Shown: positions 16,457 to 26,047, numbered from the stretch's first letter. The stretch: DNA of 64,000 nucleotides from Lysobacterales bacterium (GCA_014238945.1 JABAAB010000116.1:34403-98402), one strand, 5' to 3'. Translations and numbers: made by a program. Notes: a model not told the origin generated them from the sequence alone.

Positions 16457-18202
16457 ATGAAGCTCTTCTCAAGAATCTTGCTCGGCGGTACTTTTTTTCT
16501 GATGTTAAACAGCCCATTAATCGCTCAGGACTGGGTCGAAGAAAGCAACCGGCACACCGAGGTCGTACTCAATGCCCAGGTTCAATTTCAGCCGGAATCC
16601 GGATCCAGTCTTGGGCTCAGTGAATACGATGAACTGGTCCTTGATCTCGGGCCGCGACTGTTTGAGCGCACCACTGCACAGAACCGGGAATTGGTGAAAA
16701 TGACGCAGGAATGGCTGCGTACCGCTGAAAACCCAAAGGTCATACAGGATCTGCAAATTCTGCAACAGTCACTTGAGGACAGTATCCTTTCTGCACAACT
16801 CAATCGAAAATATCTTCTGCCCTATTACAATCTTTCCCAGAGCCTGTTCTTCGGCTTTCGTGCACTGCTGGATCCACGTGCGGACCCCGGCCGATACCCG
16901 GCTGCACTGGTCAGACTGAAGAAGTACACGGGCAGCGCTGAGGGTCACCAGCCACTGACGGAATTGGCGAAGGCGCGTACCACCGAACGCTTTACGGAGC
17001 CCGGCTTGCTGGGACCCTACAAGGGCGAGATGGAGCGGGACCTGGATAATGTCAAACGCTTTGCCGGTGGACTGGAAGGACTTTTTTCTGCATCTGGACT
17101 GGACGGCTGGGAAGATGACCTTGGTGTGTTGCAGGGCCAACTTGATGACTATGCGCAATGGCTGCGCAGTGAGATGCTGCCGAGAGCGCGTGAAGACCAC
17201 CGTCTACCCCCTGAATTGTATGCGGACAATTTGAAGAACTTCGGGGTAAGAGCAGCACCCGAGGACCTGATACGTGACGCACAATTCGGTTTCCAGGAGA
17301 TCAAGGGTCAGATGCGCTCGGTCGCCCGCCAGATCGCCGATGCCAGGGGCTGGGAAAACGGCGATCTGATGTACGTGATGAAGGAACTGAAAAAGAACCA
17401 GATTCCGCAGGACGAAATACTTGATGTCTACATGCAACGCCTGGCCGCCATAGAGGACATGATTCGCACACACGATGTCATCACCCTGCCCGACCGGGAC
17501 GCATCCATACGCTTGGCCACCGAGGCAGAATCTGCCAGCATACCGGCACCCTTTATGAGCCCGCCCCAACTGATTGGCAACACTGGCCAGTACGGTGAGT
17601 TTGTACTGGTGCAGAACAACCCGGCGGCAGGTGAAGACAGCCAGATGGATGACTGGAGCCACGATGCAATGACCTGGGCCATGACCGTTCACGAAGCCCG
17701 TCCAGGCCACGAATTGCAGTTCGCGTCACTGGTCGAAAATGGTACATCCCTGGCACGCACGACTTACGCGTTCAATAGTGCCAATGTCGAAGGTTGGGGG
17801 CTTTATTCGGAGGCGATCATGCTCGAATACCTGCCGCTGGAAGGACAATTGTTCACCTTGTTCGCACGTCTGCAACGAGCTGCCCGTATGTTCATGGACC
17901 CGATGGTCAACCTCGGCTTAATGACACCGGAAGAAGCGATCAACTTCATGATCAACCAGATCGGCCTGTCCCATGCCATGGCCAGTTCTGAAGCCGACCG
18001 TTATGCATTCCGCTCCCCCGGCCAGGCCACCTCGTATTACTACGGCTACCGGAATCTTCAACGTCTGCGCACCGAGGTGGAAATGGAACTCGGCGATCGT
18101 TTCAATCAGCGCAAGTTTCATGACTTTGTCCTGGAACAGGGTCTTTTACCACCGGACCTGTTACGCAAGGCGGTGCTGGAGGATTTTGTTCCGACACAGT
18201 GA
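16457..18202 (+). CDS. Secreted DUF885 family metallohydrolase
   Basis: 581 residues with a Sec signal peptide (MKLFSRILLGGTFFLMLNSPLIAQD). The DUF885 zinc-peptidase-like signature is present: MTVHEARPGHELQF (HExxxGH) about 410 residues in, and NVEGWGLYSEAI (a Glu ligand and second conserved segment) some 30 residues later. The C-terminal region SPGQATSYYYGYRNLQ and DFVLEQGLLPPDLL is also typical. Members are thought to be periplasmic zinc-dependent carboxypeptidase-like enzymes; the substrate is unproven. A second, divergent DUF885 protein, a lipoprotein, is at 61870-63660. Confidence 0.87.
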   Translation: MKLFSRILLGGTFFLMLNSPLIAQDWVEESNRHTEVVLNAQVQFQPESGSSLGLSEYDELVLDLGPRLFERTTAQNRELVKMTQEWLRTAENPKVIQDLQILQQSLEDSILSAQLNRKYLLPYYNLSQSLFFGFRALLDPRADPGRYPAALVRLKKYTGSAEGHQPLTELAKARTTERFTEPGLLGPYKGEMERDLDNVKRFAGGLEGLFSASGLDGWEDDLGVLQGQLDDYAQWLRSEMLPRAREDHRLPPELYADNLKNFGVRAAPEDLIRDAQFGFQEIKGQMRSVARQIADARGWENGDLMYVMKELKKNQIPQDEILDVYMQRLAAIEDMIRTHDVITLPDRDASIRLATEAESASIPAPFMSPPQLIGNTGQYGEFVLVQNNPAAGEDSQMDDWSHDAMTWAMTVHEARPGHELQFASLVENGTSLARTTYAFNSANVEGWGLYSEAIMLEYLPLEGQLFTLFARLQRAARMFMDPMVNLGLMTPEEAINFMINQIGLSHAMASSEADRYAFRSPGQATSYYYGYRNLQRLRTEVEMELGDRFNQRKFHDFVLEQGLLPPDLLRKAVLEDFVPTQ

Positions 18203-18258
18203 CCTTTGCAACCACGGTCCCGGACATACAGAATTAAGGAATCCAGGAACAGGTGAGA

Positions 18259-18684
18259 ATGAAGACACATCAATCATCAGGTGGATGTCATTGCGGCAAT
18301 ATTTCATTTGCAATGGAGACGGGAAACCCGCTGTCCACGCACAATCCCAGGGCTTGTGACTGTACGTTCTGCCTCAAACATGGTGCTGCCTGTGTTTCTG
18401 ATAACCTGGGCAATCTGGACATACCTATCCGGGAAAACAATGACCTGGCCAGGTACCGCCAGGGCAGTGGCCATGCCGAGCTCCTGATTTGTCAGATATG
18501 TGGTGTACTGGTGGCGGTCTGCCATTCAGTGCAGGGTCGAATCTACGCCGCCGTGAATAGTCGGTCAGTGGACAATGCACACTTTGGAGGGGAAGTCACA
18601 GTTTCACCACAACGGTTGCCAGCCAATGACAAAATCGATCGCTGGCAGGACATCTGGTTTGCCGATGTCCGGATCAGGGCCTGA
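18259..18684 (+). CDS. GFA family zinc-binding protein (second copy)
   Basis: 141 residues from the ATG at 18259, preceded by AGGAACAGG. The GFA cysteines are seen in SGGCHCGNISFAM, ACDCTFCLKHGA and LICQICGVLVAV. It belongs to a different GFA subgroup from the protein at 2942-3346: CDCTFC replaces CHCSIC. It follows the DUF885 gene by 56 bases on the same strand and could share its transcript. Its reaction cannot be deduced. Confidence 0.82.
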   Translation: MKTHQSSGGCHCGNISFAMETGNPLSTHNPRACDCTFCLKHGAACVSDNLGNLDIPIRENNDLARYRQGSGHAELLICQICGVLVAVCHSVQGRIYAAVNSRSVDNAHFGGEVTVSPQRLPANDKIDRWQDIWFADVRIRA

Positions 18685-18703
18685 TCGATTTCCCGGTAAA
18701 CGT

Positions 18704-18728
18704 CAAACCCTGGAAAAGCCAGGGTTTG
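18704..18728. terminator. Hairpin between convergent genes
   Basis: CAAACCCTGG and CCAGGGTTTG form a perfect ten-base stem around AAAAG. It lies between a plus gene ending at 18684 and a minus gene ending at 18767, the usual place for a bidirectional terminator. There is no U tract on either side, so its strength as an intrinsic terminator is uncertain. Confidence 0.5.
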
Positions 18729-18766
18729 GGACGGAATAGAGAAGGGTGATTGTGGGTCGGAAGACA

Positions 18767-19972
18767 CTACAGATCCGTTGGATACGTCGACAGAATTTCA
18801 ACTCCGTCTAAGGTCAACAAAACCTGTTCTTCAAGCTTGACACCCTGGGTGCCACCCTCTTCCCCAATATAGGATTCCATGCAAACAACAGTGCCCGCTT
18901 TGAGCGTATCGTCATAACCGGTCCTGTCGAAGTCCTGCAGATGGGTCAGCGAAGGGTACTCGTCGGCCAGTCCCACTCCATGGCCAATACAGGAATAATG
19001 GTTGGCCTGATATTGATCGGGAATGGGCCAGGCACGCTCTGCCAGTTCACGCAGGGAAAGCCCGGGTTTGAGCAGGGCGATATTGTGGGTGATCTCTTCG
19101 AGCGCCAGGGAATGCAGTTGGCTTTGTTCACGGGTCGGTTGATCCACACAGACCCAGGTGCGGGAAATGTCGGCACAATATCCATAGGGACCTATCAGGT
19201 CGGTATCGAAGCTGACCAGGTCACCCTGTTCGATCACGCGGTGTGAACACTCCTGGTACCAGGGGTTGGTTCTCGGCCCTGATGTCAGCAGACGAGTCTC
19301 AATCCACTCCCCACCGAGCGCAATATTTGTCTCGTGTAGTTTGGCCCACAACTGGTTTTCGGTAATTCCGGGGATGAGTGCCTCGTGCATGGCAGAAATA
19401 CCAGCTTCGCAAACACCGATGGCACAACGCATCAGGCTGATTTCCCCCGGGGATTTGATCTCGCGGGCCTGCTCCATGACGGGAAACCCGTCAAACAGCG
19501 ACATGTCCTGTTTTTTTAATTCGTGCAAACCCGGGTATCCCGCTTTGTCCACGGCCAGGCGATTGTTTCGGCCACCATGCAACCGCACCAGGTCAGCTAT
19601 CTCCGCTGCCCATCGCGTGGCCATTTCCGCCTGGCGGTCGCCCGCCGCAAAGTAGTACCAGGCGGTGGAGTGCCTGACCTCGTCAATGGTCGGTATGTCT
19701 TCACACAGGTGTTGCGCAGACTCACCTTCAAACAGAACCACCGGACCCTCGGCAGTCACCAGTACGTATCGTTGCTCATTGTGCATCGACCAGAGCTGCA
19801 TATTGGTCACATCGGTGGCGTAGCGGGTATTGATCGGATCAAATAGCAGGATGGCGGCATAATCACGCCGTACCAGTTCGGCCCGGACCCGCCTCAGCCG
19901 GTAGGCGCGTACTTCATCGAGATCCGCGGGTGGAACGCTGAATTCCATGGCCCCGTGCTGTGTGCTGGTCAC
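18767..19972 (-). CDS. DddP-like M24 family enzyme, candidate DMSP lyase
   Basis: 401 residues of the pita-bread (M24) fold. It resembles DddP dimethylsulfoniopropionate lyase rather than a standard Xaa-Pro peptidase: the stretches RYATDVTNMQLWSMHN, GGEWIETRLLTSGPRTNPW and FDTDLIGPYGYCADISRTW recall DddP. Metal ligands would be D256, D258, D268, H331, E366 and E381, with the proposed catalytic Asp at D337 and the Tyr at Y326. Their relative spacing agrees, within one residue, with positions 295, 297, 307, 371, 406, 421, 377 and 366 as I recall them from the Roseovarius-type enzyme. The N-terminus is about 40 residues shorter than those enzymes. It is the last gene of an overlapping operon with a GNAT and a BKACE enzyme. 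A non-DMSP hydrolase is the alternative. Confidence 0.75.
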   Translation of the reverse strand: MTSTQHGAMEFSVPPADLDEVRAYRLRRVRAELVRRDYAAILLFDPINTRYATDVTNMQLWSMHNEQRYVLVTAEGPVVLFEGESAQHLCEDIPTIDEVRHSTAWYYFAAGDRQAEMATRWAAEIADLVRLHGGRNNRLAVDKAGYPGLHELKKQDMSLFDGFPVMEQAREIKSPGEISLMRCAIGVCEAGISAMHEALIPGITENQLWAKLHETNIALGGEWIETRLLTSGPRTNPWYQECSHRVIEQGDLVSFDTDLIGPYGYCADISRTWVCVDQPTREQSQLHSLALEEITHNIALLKPGLSLRELAERAWPIPDQYQANHYSCIGHGVGLADEYPSLTHLQDFDRTGYDDTLKAGTVVCMESYIGEEGGTQGVKLEEQVLLTLDGVEILSTYPTDL

Positions 19973-20445
19973 AGAATCTCTTGTTCCCGCAACATCATGG
20001 GTTGCTCGCCTTCGCTTAATTTAAAACCCAGGTGTTGGTAGAACGCAATCGCTGACGGGTTTTTACCGTACACCGCGAGCTTTACATAGCCGCTGCCCCA
20101 CTCCCTCGCCCAATCACGAACTGTCCATAACAAGTCCCGACCCAGACCCGTCCCACGCAAGTGATCCGCAACATACAAATCCTGCACATAGACACCGGGC
20201 TTGCCAAACCAGGTGGAGTATTCACGAAACCAGATCACCAGACCCACGGCTTCATCACCATCAAAGCCCAGAGCCGTTTCAAAATACGACGGATTCCCGA
20301 AACCGTCACGTTCAATATCCTGAACGGTTGCCTTGATTTCATTCGGCTCACCCATTGATGCCGCAAGATCAACCAGCATGCGGTGCACCTGTGGCGCATC
20401 CTCAGCGCGGGCACGCCTGATACCGATGTTGTTTTTTGTATTCAA
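19969..20445 (-). CDS. GNAT family N-acetyltransferase
   Basis: About 158 residues. The GNAT core is clear: VYVQDLYVADHLRGTGLGRDLL contains the acetyl-CoA pyrophosphate loop RGTGLG, followed by the C-terminal NPSAIAFYQHLGFKL strand. I prefer the TTG at 20445, which overlaps the stop of the upstream gene (TTGA) behind ACAGGT; the frame is open to an ATG at 20490, which would overlap the upstream gene by 49 bases. The stop overlaps the start of the DddP-like gene (ATGA). Substrate unknown. Confidence 0.82.
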   Translation of the reverse strand: MNTKNNIGIRRARAEDAPQVHRMLVDLAASMGEPNEIKATVQDIERDGFGNPSYFETALGFDGDEAVGLVIWFREYSTWFGKPGVYVQDLYVADHLRGTGLGRDLLWTVRDWAREWGSGYVKLAVYGKNPSAIAFYQHLGFKLSEGEQPMMLREQEIL

Positions 20446-21371
20446 AACGCGACCTGTCCACTGCCCTTGGTGGCCAGCAATTCGCGGCATTCACCGGCGC
20501 TTGCTATATCAAACCCCAGCTCTTCAAGTATGGTTCGAATTTTGGTCACCTGCTCGGCATTGCTGCGCGCCAGTGTACCGGCACTGATGGTCAGGTTGTC
20601 TTCCAGACCCACGCGGACATTGCCACCGAGGATGGCACCGGCGGTGGCCAGACGCATTTGCATGGCACCGGCACCCAGCACCGAGAAACTGTAGGTATCA
20701 CCCAGCAAGCGGTCTGCGCTGGCCTTCATGGCGCCCAGGTTTTCGGGAGACGCGCCGATACCACCCAATACACCCAGCACGAATTGCACGTACAGCGGTG
20801 GCTTGACCAGGCCTTTGTTCAGGTAATACGCCAGGGTTTCTATATGCCCGATGTCGTAGCACTCGAACTCGAAGCGTGCACCATCAGTCTTACCCAGTTC
20901 GCTCAATATCACCTCGATATCTTCAAAGGTATTACGAAACAGGTTGCCGCGGCTGGCATCCAACAGCTTTGGCTCCCAGTCATGCTTCCATTCGGTGTAA
21001 CGTTCCTTCAGTGGAAAAATACCGAAATTCATGGACCCCATATTCAACGAACACATCTCGGGTTTGACTGCACGCGCCGGGGCCAGTCTCTCATCCAGGG
21101 TCATCACCGAACTGCCACCAGTGGAAATATTGAGCACCGCATCGCAACGGCCTTTTATCTTGGGCAAAAAGTCCATGAAATGATTCGGGTCCGCACTCGG
21201 AAAACCCGTCTCCGGATGACGTGCATGCAGGTGGATGATGGCTGCGCCGGCTTCGGCGGCGGCAATGGAGGCCTGCGCAATATCATCGCCCGTGATGGGC
21301 AGGAAAGGGCTCATGGTCGGGGTATGAATTGAGCCTGTAACCGCACAGGTGATGATGATTTTTCTGCCCAT
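20442..21371 (-). CDS. Beta-keto acid cleavage enzyme (BKACE, former DUF849)
   Basis: 309 residues from the ATG at 21371 (MGRKIIITCAVTGS). BKACE signatures: zinc-binding AAIIHLHARHPETG (H47, H49), NISTGGSS, the LNMGSMNFG segment, YDIGHIETLAY, and VRVGLEDNL near the C-terminus (Glu in the active site). These enzymes condense a beta-keto acid with acetyl-CoA to give acetoacetate and a CoA ester; the founding member is 3-keto-5-aminohexanoate cleavage enzyme. It is the first gene of a three-gene overlapping operon with a GNAT and a DddP-like enzyme, suggesting a catabolic route. Confidence 0.88.
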   Translation of the reverse strand: MGRKIIITCAVTGSIHTPTMSPFLPITGDDIAQASIAAAEAGAAIIHLHARHPETGFPSADPNHFMDFLPKIKGRCDAVLNISTGGSSVMTLDERLAPARAVKPEMCSLNMGSMNFGIFPLKERYTEWKHDWEPKLLDASRGNLFRNTFEDIEVILSELGKTDGARFEFECYDIGHIETLAYYLNKGLVKPPLYVQFVLGVLGGIGASPENLGAMKASADRLLGDTYSFSVLGAGAMQMRLATAGAILGGNVRVGLEDNLTISAGTLARSNAEQVTKIRTILEELGFDIASAGECRELLATKGSGQVAF

Positions 21372-21620
21372 GAATATGCCTGCATTGCCTTTCAACACCG
21401 GCCATATCAGGTGCCGGGCCTGTGCTATCATTCTCTGGTCTGCCCCCAAATAAAGCAAATTAGAATCGTCAATTTCTTACCCTGGGCCTGGTGCCCACTC
21501 AGGAAAAAGCCGTGGACCGTAGCCCAGAGCCAAACCCTTGTAATCTCTGCCAACCCGGCCGCCAGTGCCGCTTTCTCAGCGCGACTGTGAGACAGGGTCA
21601 ATGATGATGGAGACACGCAT

Positions 21621-22643
21621 GTGAGAGCTGTCTATTCCAGCGAGCAGAAACTCCACTACCCTGAACAATTCCTGGTCAATGGCGTCATGCAACCCAATCC
21701 GGAAAAACCGGCACGGTGTGATCGATTGCTGGCTGGCGCCCGGCAGGCAGGTTGCACCATAATAGAACCAGATGATTGTGGACTGGATGACATAGCCAGA
21801 ATACACAGTGCCCGGTATCTCGAGTTCCTGCAAAACGCCCATACCCGCTGGTCACGAGTCAAGGGTGGTTCACCCAGCGTCTTGCCCAATATACATCCCA
21901 CGGCAAGAACCGATGGCTATCCCGCCTCGGTAGTAGCCCAGGCGGGCTTCCACATGGCAGATCTGGCATGCCCAATCGATGACAACAGCTGGCACAGCAG
22001 CTGCTGGAGTGCCTTCACCGCCATCCATGCTGCAAAGTTAATTTTGACGGGAGACAACACCGCGTATGCCCTGTGCCGACCACCCGGGCATCACGCCTTC
22101 ACTGAAATCGCCGGTGGATTCTGCTTCCTGAACAATACCGCCATAGCCACGCAGCTGTTACGCGAAAAGTTTTCCCGCGTAGCCATTCTTGATGTGGACT
22201 TGCACCACGGTAACGGGACCCAGGAGATTTTTTACCAACGAAATGATGTGTTGACGGTTTCCCTCCATGCCGACCCGCACCGTTTTTATCCGTTTTTCTG
22301 GGGCTACGCCAATGAAAGCGGTGAGGGCAAGGGCCTGGGGTTTAACCTGAATCTGCCATTGCCCCGTGGGTCAGGCGATGATGAGTTCCTGGCTTCACTT
22401 GACACCGCACTGGAACAAATCAGGGAATTTGAACCCGAAGCACTGGTGATTGCACTGGGTCTGGATGCCTTTGAGGGTGATCCTTTTGCCGGACTTGCAA
22501 TTACCACCGAAGGATATGGCCGGATCAGTACCGCCATCGCCTCGGCTCTGCCGCTACCCACACTGATGGTGCAGGAAGGTGGTTATCTGTGCGATGAGCT
22601 CGGTGACAACCTGGCCTCGTTTTTGAACGGGTTCAATCCTTGA
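21621..22643 (+). CDS. Histone-deacetylase-like (acetylpolyamine amidohydrolase) enzyme
   Basis: 340 residues starting at GTG 21621, with GGAG eight bases upstream. The class II deacetylase fold is shown by CRPPGHHAFTEIAGGFCF (tandem catalytic His), VAILDVDLHHGNGTQEIF (zinc Asp and His), and VIALGLDAFEGDPFAG (second zinc Asp). The early segment VYSSEQKLHYPEQFLVNG resembles acetylpolyamine amidohydrolases, which remove acetyl groups from acetylated polyamines. It is divergent from the BKACE operon, with 249 bases between the chosen starts. Confidence 0.85.
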   Translation: MRAVYSSEQKLHYPEQFLVNGVMQPNPEKPARCDRLLAGARQAGCTIIEPDDCGLDDIARIHSARYLEFLQNAHTRWSRVKGGSPSVLPNIHPTARTDGYPASVVAQAGFHMADLACPIDDNSWHSSCWSAFTAIHAAKLILTGDNTAYALCRPPGHHAFTEIAGGFCFLNNTAIATQLLREKFSRVAILDVDLHHGNGTQEIFYQRNDVLTVSLHADPHRFYPFFWGYANESGEGKGLGFNLNLPLPRGSGDDEFLASLDTALEQIREFEPEALVIALGLDAFEGDPFAGLAITTEGYGRISTAIASALPLPTLMVQEGGYLCDELGDNLASFLNGFNP

Positions 22644-22814
22644 CCGAGATTTGGTCCAGGATCGCCTGAGCAATCCAGAACCATTGAGTTGACTCCACCA
22701 TACTTTACAGGCTTTCATTGAGCTACAACCCGGTGCTTTGCCACCCGAAAGAGTTGGCAAGCCCTGTGACAACGGCTACCCTGATTCACATGGCTGACCA
22801 CCAGGCAAGTTCAC

Positions 22815-24557
22815 ATGTCCTTATTCAATCAGCTGAAGCGTCGAAGTGTCCTGAAAGTCGGCGCGGCTTATGTGGTCACTTCATGGCTGTTGATCCAGGT
22901 CGCTGAAACCATTTTCCCGCTGTACGGTTTCGGAGATGCACCGGCGAGAATGGTGGTCACTATCCTGGCTATTGGGTTCATCCCGACACTGATTTTTTCC
23001 TGGGTTTTCGAATTTACAGCTGAAGGCCTGATAAGGGAAAGCGAAGTCGGTCCTGCGAAACCCGCCACACCAAAATCCAGCAAAAAGCTAGATCGTATGA
23101 TCATGGTCATGCTGGCGCTGGCTTTGGGCTACTTCACGTTTGACAAGTTTGTGCTCGACCCGCAGCGCGATGTGGCTGTTGGTGAAGCCGCAGCCGAAGC
23201 GGCCATCGAGCAGCTGCGTGAAGAGGCGTTGCTGGGCATGATGAATGACAAGTCGGTTGCGGTGCTGCCCTTCGACAACCGCAGCAATCTGGATGAAGAT
23301 CTGTTTTTTACCGATGGCATGCACGACGAGTTACTGACCCGCCTGTCACGCATCTCGGAACTGAACGTCATATCCCGCACCTCGGTGATGCAATTCCGCG
23401 GCTCCATGATGAGCATTCCCGATATCGCGAAGGAACTGTCTGTAGCAACGATCCTGGAAGGCGGTGTCCAGCGTGCCGGTAACCAGGTGCGAATCAATGT
23501 GCAGCTGATCGATGCACGCACGGATGAGCACCTGTGGGCCGAGATTTACGACCGCGAACTGACGACGGAAAACCTGTTCGCCATTCAAAGCGAGATCTCT
23601 GCAAGCATCGCCGGGTCACTTCACGCAGCCCTCTCGCCCGAAGAGCGTGAACGTGTATTTGAAATGCCAACCGAAAACCTCGAAGCCTACAACCATTTTC
23701 TGCGCGGCCGCCAGTTGATGGCAACCCGGAAAAAAGAGGGAATGTTGCAGGGCCTTGATGAATTCACTCGCGCCACCGAACTTGATCCGAACTTCGCGCT
23801 GGCCTGGGTCGGCCTTGCAGATTCGATAAACCTGCTGGACTTTTACGGCGACTTCCCTGAACGTGACCAGCAACTGGATATGCGCCAGGAAGCGGTGGAC
23901 AAGGCGCTGGCGATAAATGATCAACTCGGCGAGGCCTATGCGTCGCTGGCCAATATTTACAGGAATAAATTCGAACACGATAAAGCTGAAGCTGCCTACA
24001 TAAAAGCCATCGAGTTGAATCCCAATTACGCGCAGGCTTTTCTGTGGTACTCATTTACCAAACTGGACAGGGATGAGAAGGATGAAAGGCTCCAGTTAAT
24101 ATACAGGGCTGCCGAACTTGATCCCCTTTCTTCCAACATTCAATCCAACCTGGCCGGGACATTGATGTGGGGTGCTGCGAGCGCAAACGCCGAACATAAC
24201 CAGGAAGGCAGGCAGGTTATGATGAAACTGCTGGATCGGGACCCGGATTTCGCCTCGGGTTACGGGATGCTGGGCAACTACCAGGCGGACTGGGGGCAGT
24301 TGGCGAATGCAGTTCGAAACCATCGCAAAGCCCTTGAATTGGACCCCGGCAATGTCTTAACACTGTCAGTTTTGGCAAACCTGTATGTTTCACTGGGTGA
24401 CTTTGAAGCCTTTGAAGCCACCCGCAGGCAACTGGAAGAAAATTCTTCTCCCTATCATTCTGAACACCTGATGATCAAGTTCAGTTTATTGAGGTCGCAG
24501 AAGAGATGGGATGAAGCCTGGAATTCCTGGAAGACAATACCCGTTTCCAGGCCCTGA
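22815..24557 (+). CDS. Membrane-anchored TolB-like/TPR protein with a frameshifted C-terminus
   Basis: 580 residues as read. Two N-terminal helices (VGAAYVVTSWLLIQVA and MVVTILAIGFIPTLIFSWV) are followed by a third near 95-110, a TolB/FlgO-like domain (KSVAVLPFDNRS, LFFTDGMHDELLTRLS, ILEGGVQRAGNQVRIN), and TPR repeats from about residue 290. The frame ends at 24557, but an alternative frame from about 24527 to 24631 reads LEDNTRFQALSERIEG and DEQRVLLAEME, the usual ending of this family. Coding sequence therefore switches frame near 24525, and the last TPR appears shortened. The family, often in proteobacteria with adenylate-cyclase or OmpR-type N-termini, has an unclear role, possibly as a scaffold. 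Confidence 0.78.
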   Translation: MSLFNQLKRRSVLKVGAAYVVTSWLLIQVAETIFPLYGFGDAPARMVVTILAIGFIPTLIFSWVFEFTAEGLIRESEVGPAKPATPKSSKKLDRMIMVMLALALGYFTFDKFVLDPQRDVAVGEAAAEAAIEQLREEALLGMMNDKSVAVLPFDNRSNLDEDLFFTDGMHDELLTRLSRISELNVISRTSVMQFRGSMMSIPDIAKELSVATILEGGVQRAGNQVRINVQLIDARTDEHLWAEIYDRELTTENLFAIQSEISASIAGSLHAALSPEERERVFEMPTENLEAYNHFLRGRQLMATRKKEGMLQGLDEFTRATELDPNFALAWVGLADSINLLDFYGDFPERDQQLDMRQEAVDKALAINDQLGEAYASLANIYRNKFEHDKAEAAYIKAIELNPNYAQAFLWYSFTKLDRDEKDERLQLIYRAAELDPLSSNIQSNLAGTLMWGAASANAEHNQEGRQVMMKLLDRDPDFASGYGMLGNYQADWGQLANAVRNHRKALELDPGNVLTLSVLANLYVSLGDFEAFEATRRQLEENSSPYHSEHLMIKFSLLRSQKRWDEAWNSWKTIPVSRP

Positions 24558-24704
24558 GCGAGCGAATCGAAGGCATGATCGACGAGCAGCGGGTGCTGTT
24601 GGCAGAGATGGAGTCTACACCTTTGCATTGATTTAGTTATTTCCGGCCCCCTAATGACGAGCATTGGGGCAAACCCATGTTTTCTCCCCTGCCGACGAAA
24701 TCAA

Positions 24705-25364
24705 CTACCATGGCAGTTCGTAGCCCTCTTGGTGCCAGAAGCTTCCCGTCTGTTCCAGTTCCAGGGTGTCCATGCGTTCAATCAGACCGGCGACGGCCTG
24801 CTGGGCGGGAACGCCATGATTGTTGGTCATGTCTGTTGCGACATATCCGGGGTGCAGCATGAACACACCGACCCCTCTGCTTTTCAAATCCACAGAGAAG
24901 CTCTTGCCGGCGATGTTTACGGCCGCTTTCGACATACGGTAACCGTAATACCCGCCCGAGGTATTGTCGTCAATTGAGCCCATGCGGCTGGTGATGATGA
25001 AGACTTTTGAGCCCTTGCCCAGCATTCCGCGCAGTGCTGCGGTAAGCCTCAACGGTCCCATGGCATTTACTTCGAACTGCCTCAAGACACGGTCGACGTC
25101 CAGGTCATCAAGACCCTCGCGGCTGAGAATGCCCGCGTTGTTGATTAGGCGGTCTATGGTAACTCCCCGGAGACTTCGTGAGAGGGTCTGCAGGTCGGCT
25201 TCAGAGGTGACATCGATGCCTTCGATAACACGCTGACCCAGCGCCCTGAGACCATCGCTGGCCACGCGGCACACACCAATCACTTCATCACCCCGGTTGG
25301 AATACTGTCTTGCCATCTCCAGACCAATGCCACGATTGGCACCGCTGATCAGAATCATTGCCAT
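24705..25364 (-). CDS. Short-chain dehydrogenase/reductase
   Basis: 219 residues of the classical SDR fold. The cofactor motif is ISGANRGIGLEM (residues 7-18), followed by DRLINNAGILSREG (NNAG motif), a catalytic Ser in IITSRMGSI and the Tyr-Lys pair in YYGYRMSKAA. The C-terminus (LHPGYVATDMTN) is typical. Length is slightly below the common 240-250. The carbonyl substrate is unknown. It stands alone, divergent from the DUF1203 gene. Confidence 0.87.
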   Translation of the reverse strand: MAMILISGANRGIGLEMARQYSNRGDEVIGVCRVASDGLRALGQRVIEGIDVTSEADLQTLSRSLRGVTIDRLINNAGILSREGLDDLDVDRVLRQFEVNAMGPLRLTAALRGMLGKGSKVFIITSRMGSIDDNTSGGYYGYRMSKAAVNIAGKSFSVDLKSRGVGVFMLHPGYVATDMTNNHGVPAQQAVAGLIERMDTLELEQTGSFWHQEGYELPW

Positions 25365-25566
25365 GAGATCCTCGGTTTCTGCGGGAATATGTTCCCATTA
25401 TTGCCGAGGACGGCGATGAACCCAAGAGTTGAACGATGTGAAGACAATCCGGGCAGGTTGACAGCGGATATCCGCGTAATTTTCACAATCACACAAAGCG
25501 CAAGAATCGGGTCGCCATACCCGGTGCTGGAAACTATATTGTGACAACCAATTTCGAGGAACGATT

Positions 25567-26034
25567 ATGCCATTCCAAATTCACGCCCTGCCTGCTACCC
25601 GGTTCCCCCCGCTTTTTGAACTGTCTGCCGAAGAATTGGCAAACGCCGGGGCGGTCAGAAAAACCGTTGACGCCAAACCAGGCTACCCCTGCCGTGTCAG
25701 TCTCGTCGATGCCGAAGTTGGTGAACAAGTGATTCTGCTGAATTATGAGCATCAGTCTGCAGAAACCCCCTTCCGGGCATCACATGCGATCTACGTTCGT
25801 GAACATGCCGAGCGGGCACTGCCCGAAGTCGGGACGGTACCGGACGTTTTAGCATCACGGATTATTTCTGTCCGGGCATTCGACGACCGACATTACATGG
25901 TGGATGCTGTTGTTGTAGATGGGACGAACCTGCAGGAGTCCATTGAGAGTCTGTTTCAGGATCCGGTGGTCTCATATCTTCAGCTCCACAATGCCGGAAT
26001 GGGTTGTTATGTCGCCAGGGTTACGCGTTCATGA
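25567..26034 (+). CDS. DUF1203 family protein
   Basis: 155 residues. Conserved DUF1203 features: PFQIHALPATRFPPLFELS at the start, KPGYPCRVSLVDAEVGEQV, LLNYEHQSAETPFRASHAI and a C-terminal SYLQLHNAGMGCYVAR. The family is cytoplasmic and of unknown activity. A GAGGAACG ribosome-binding sequence precedes the ATG. Confidence 0.87.
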   Translation: MPFQIHALPATRFPPLFELSAEELANAGAVRKTVDAKPGYPCRVSLVDAEVGEQVILLNYEHQSAETPFRASHAIYVREHAERALPEVGTVPDVLASRIISVRAFDDRHYMVDAVVVDGTNLQESIESLFQDPVVSYLQLHNAGMGCYVARVTRS

Positions 26035-26047
26035 ACCCCGTGATCCA

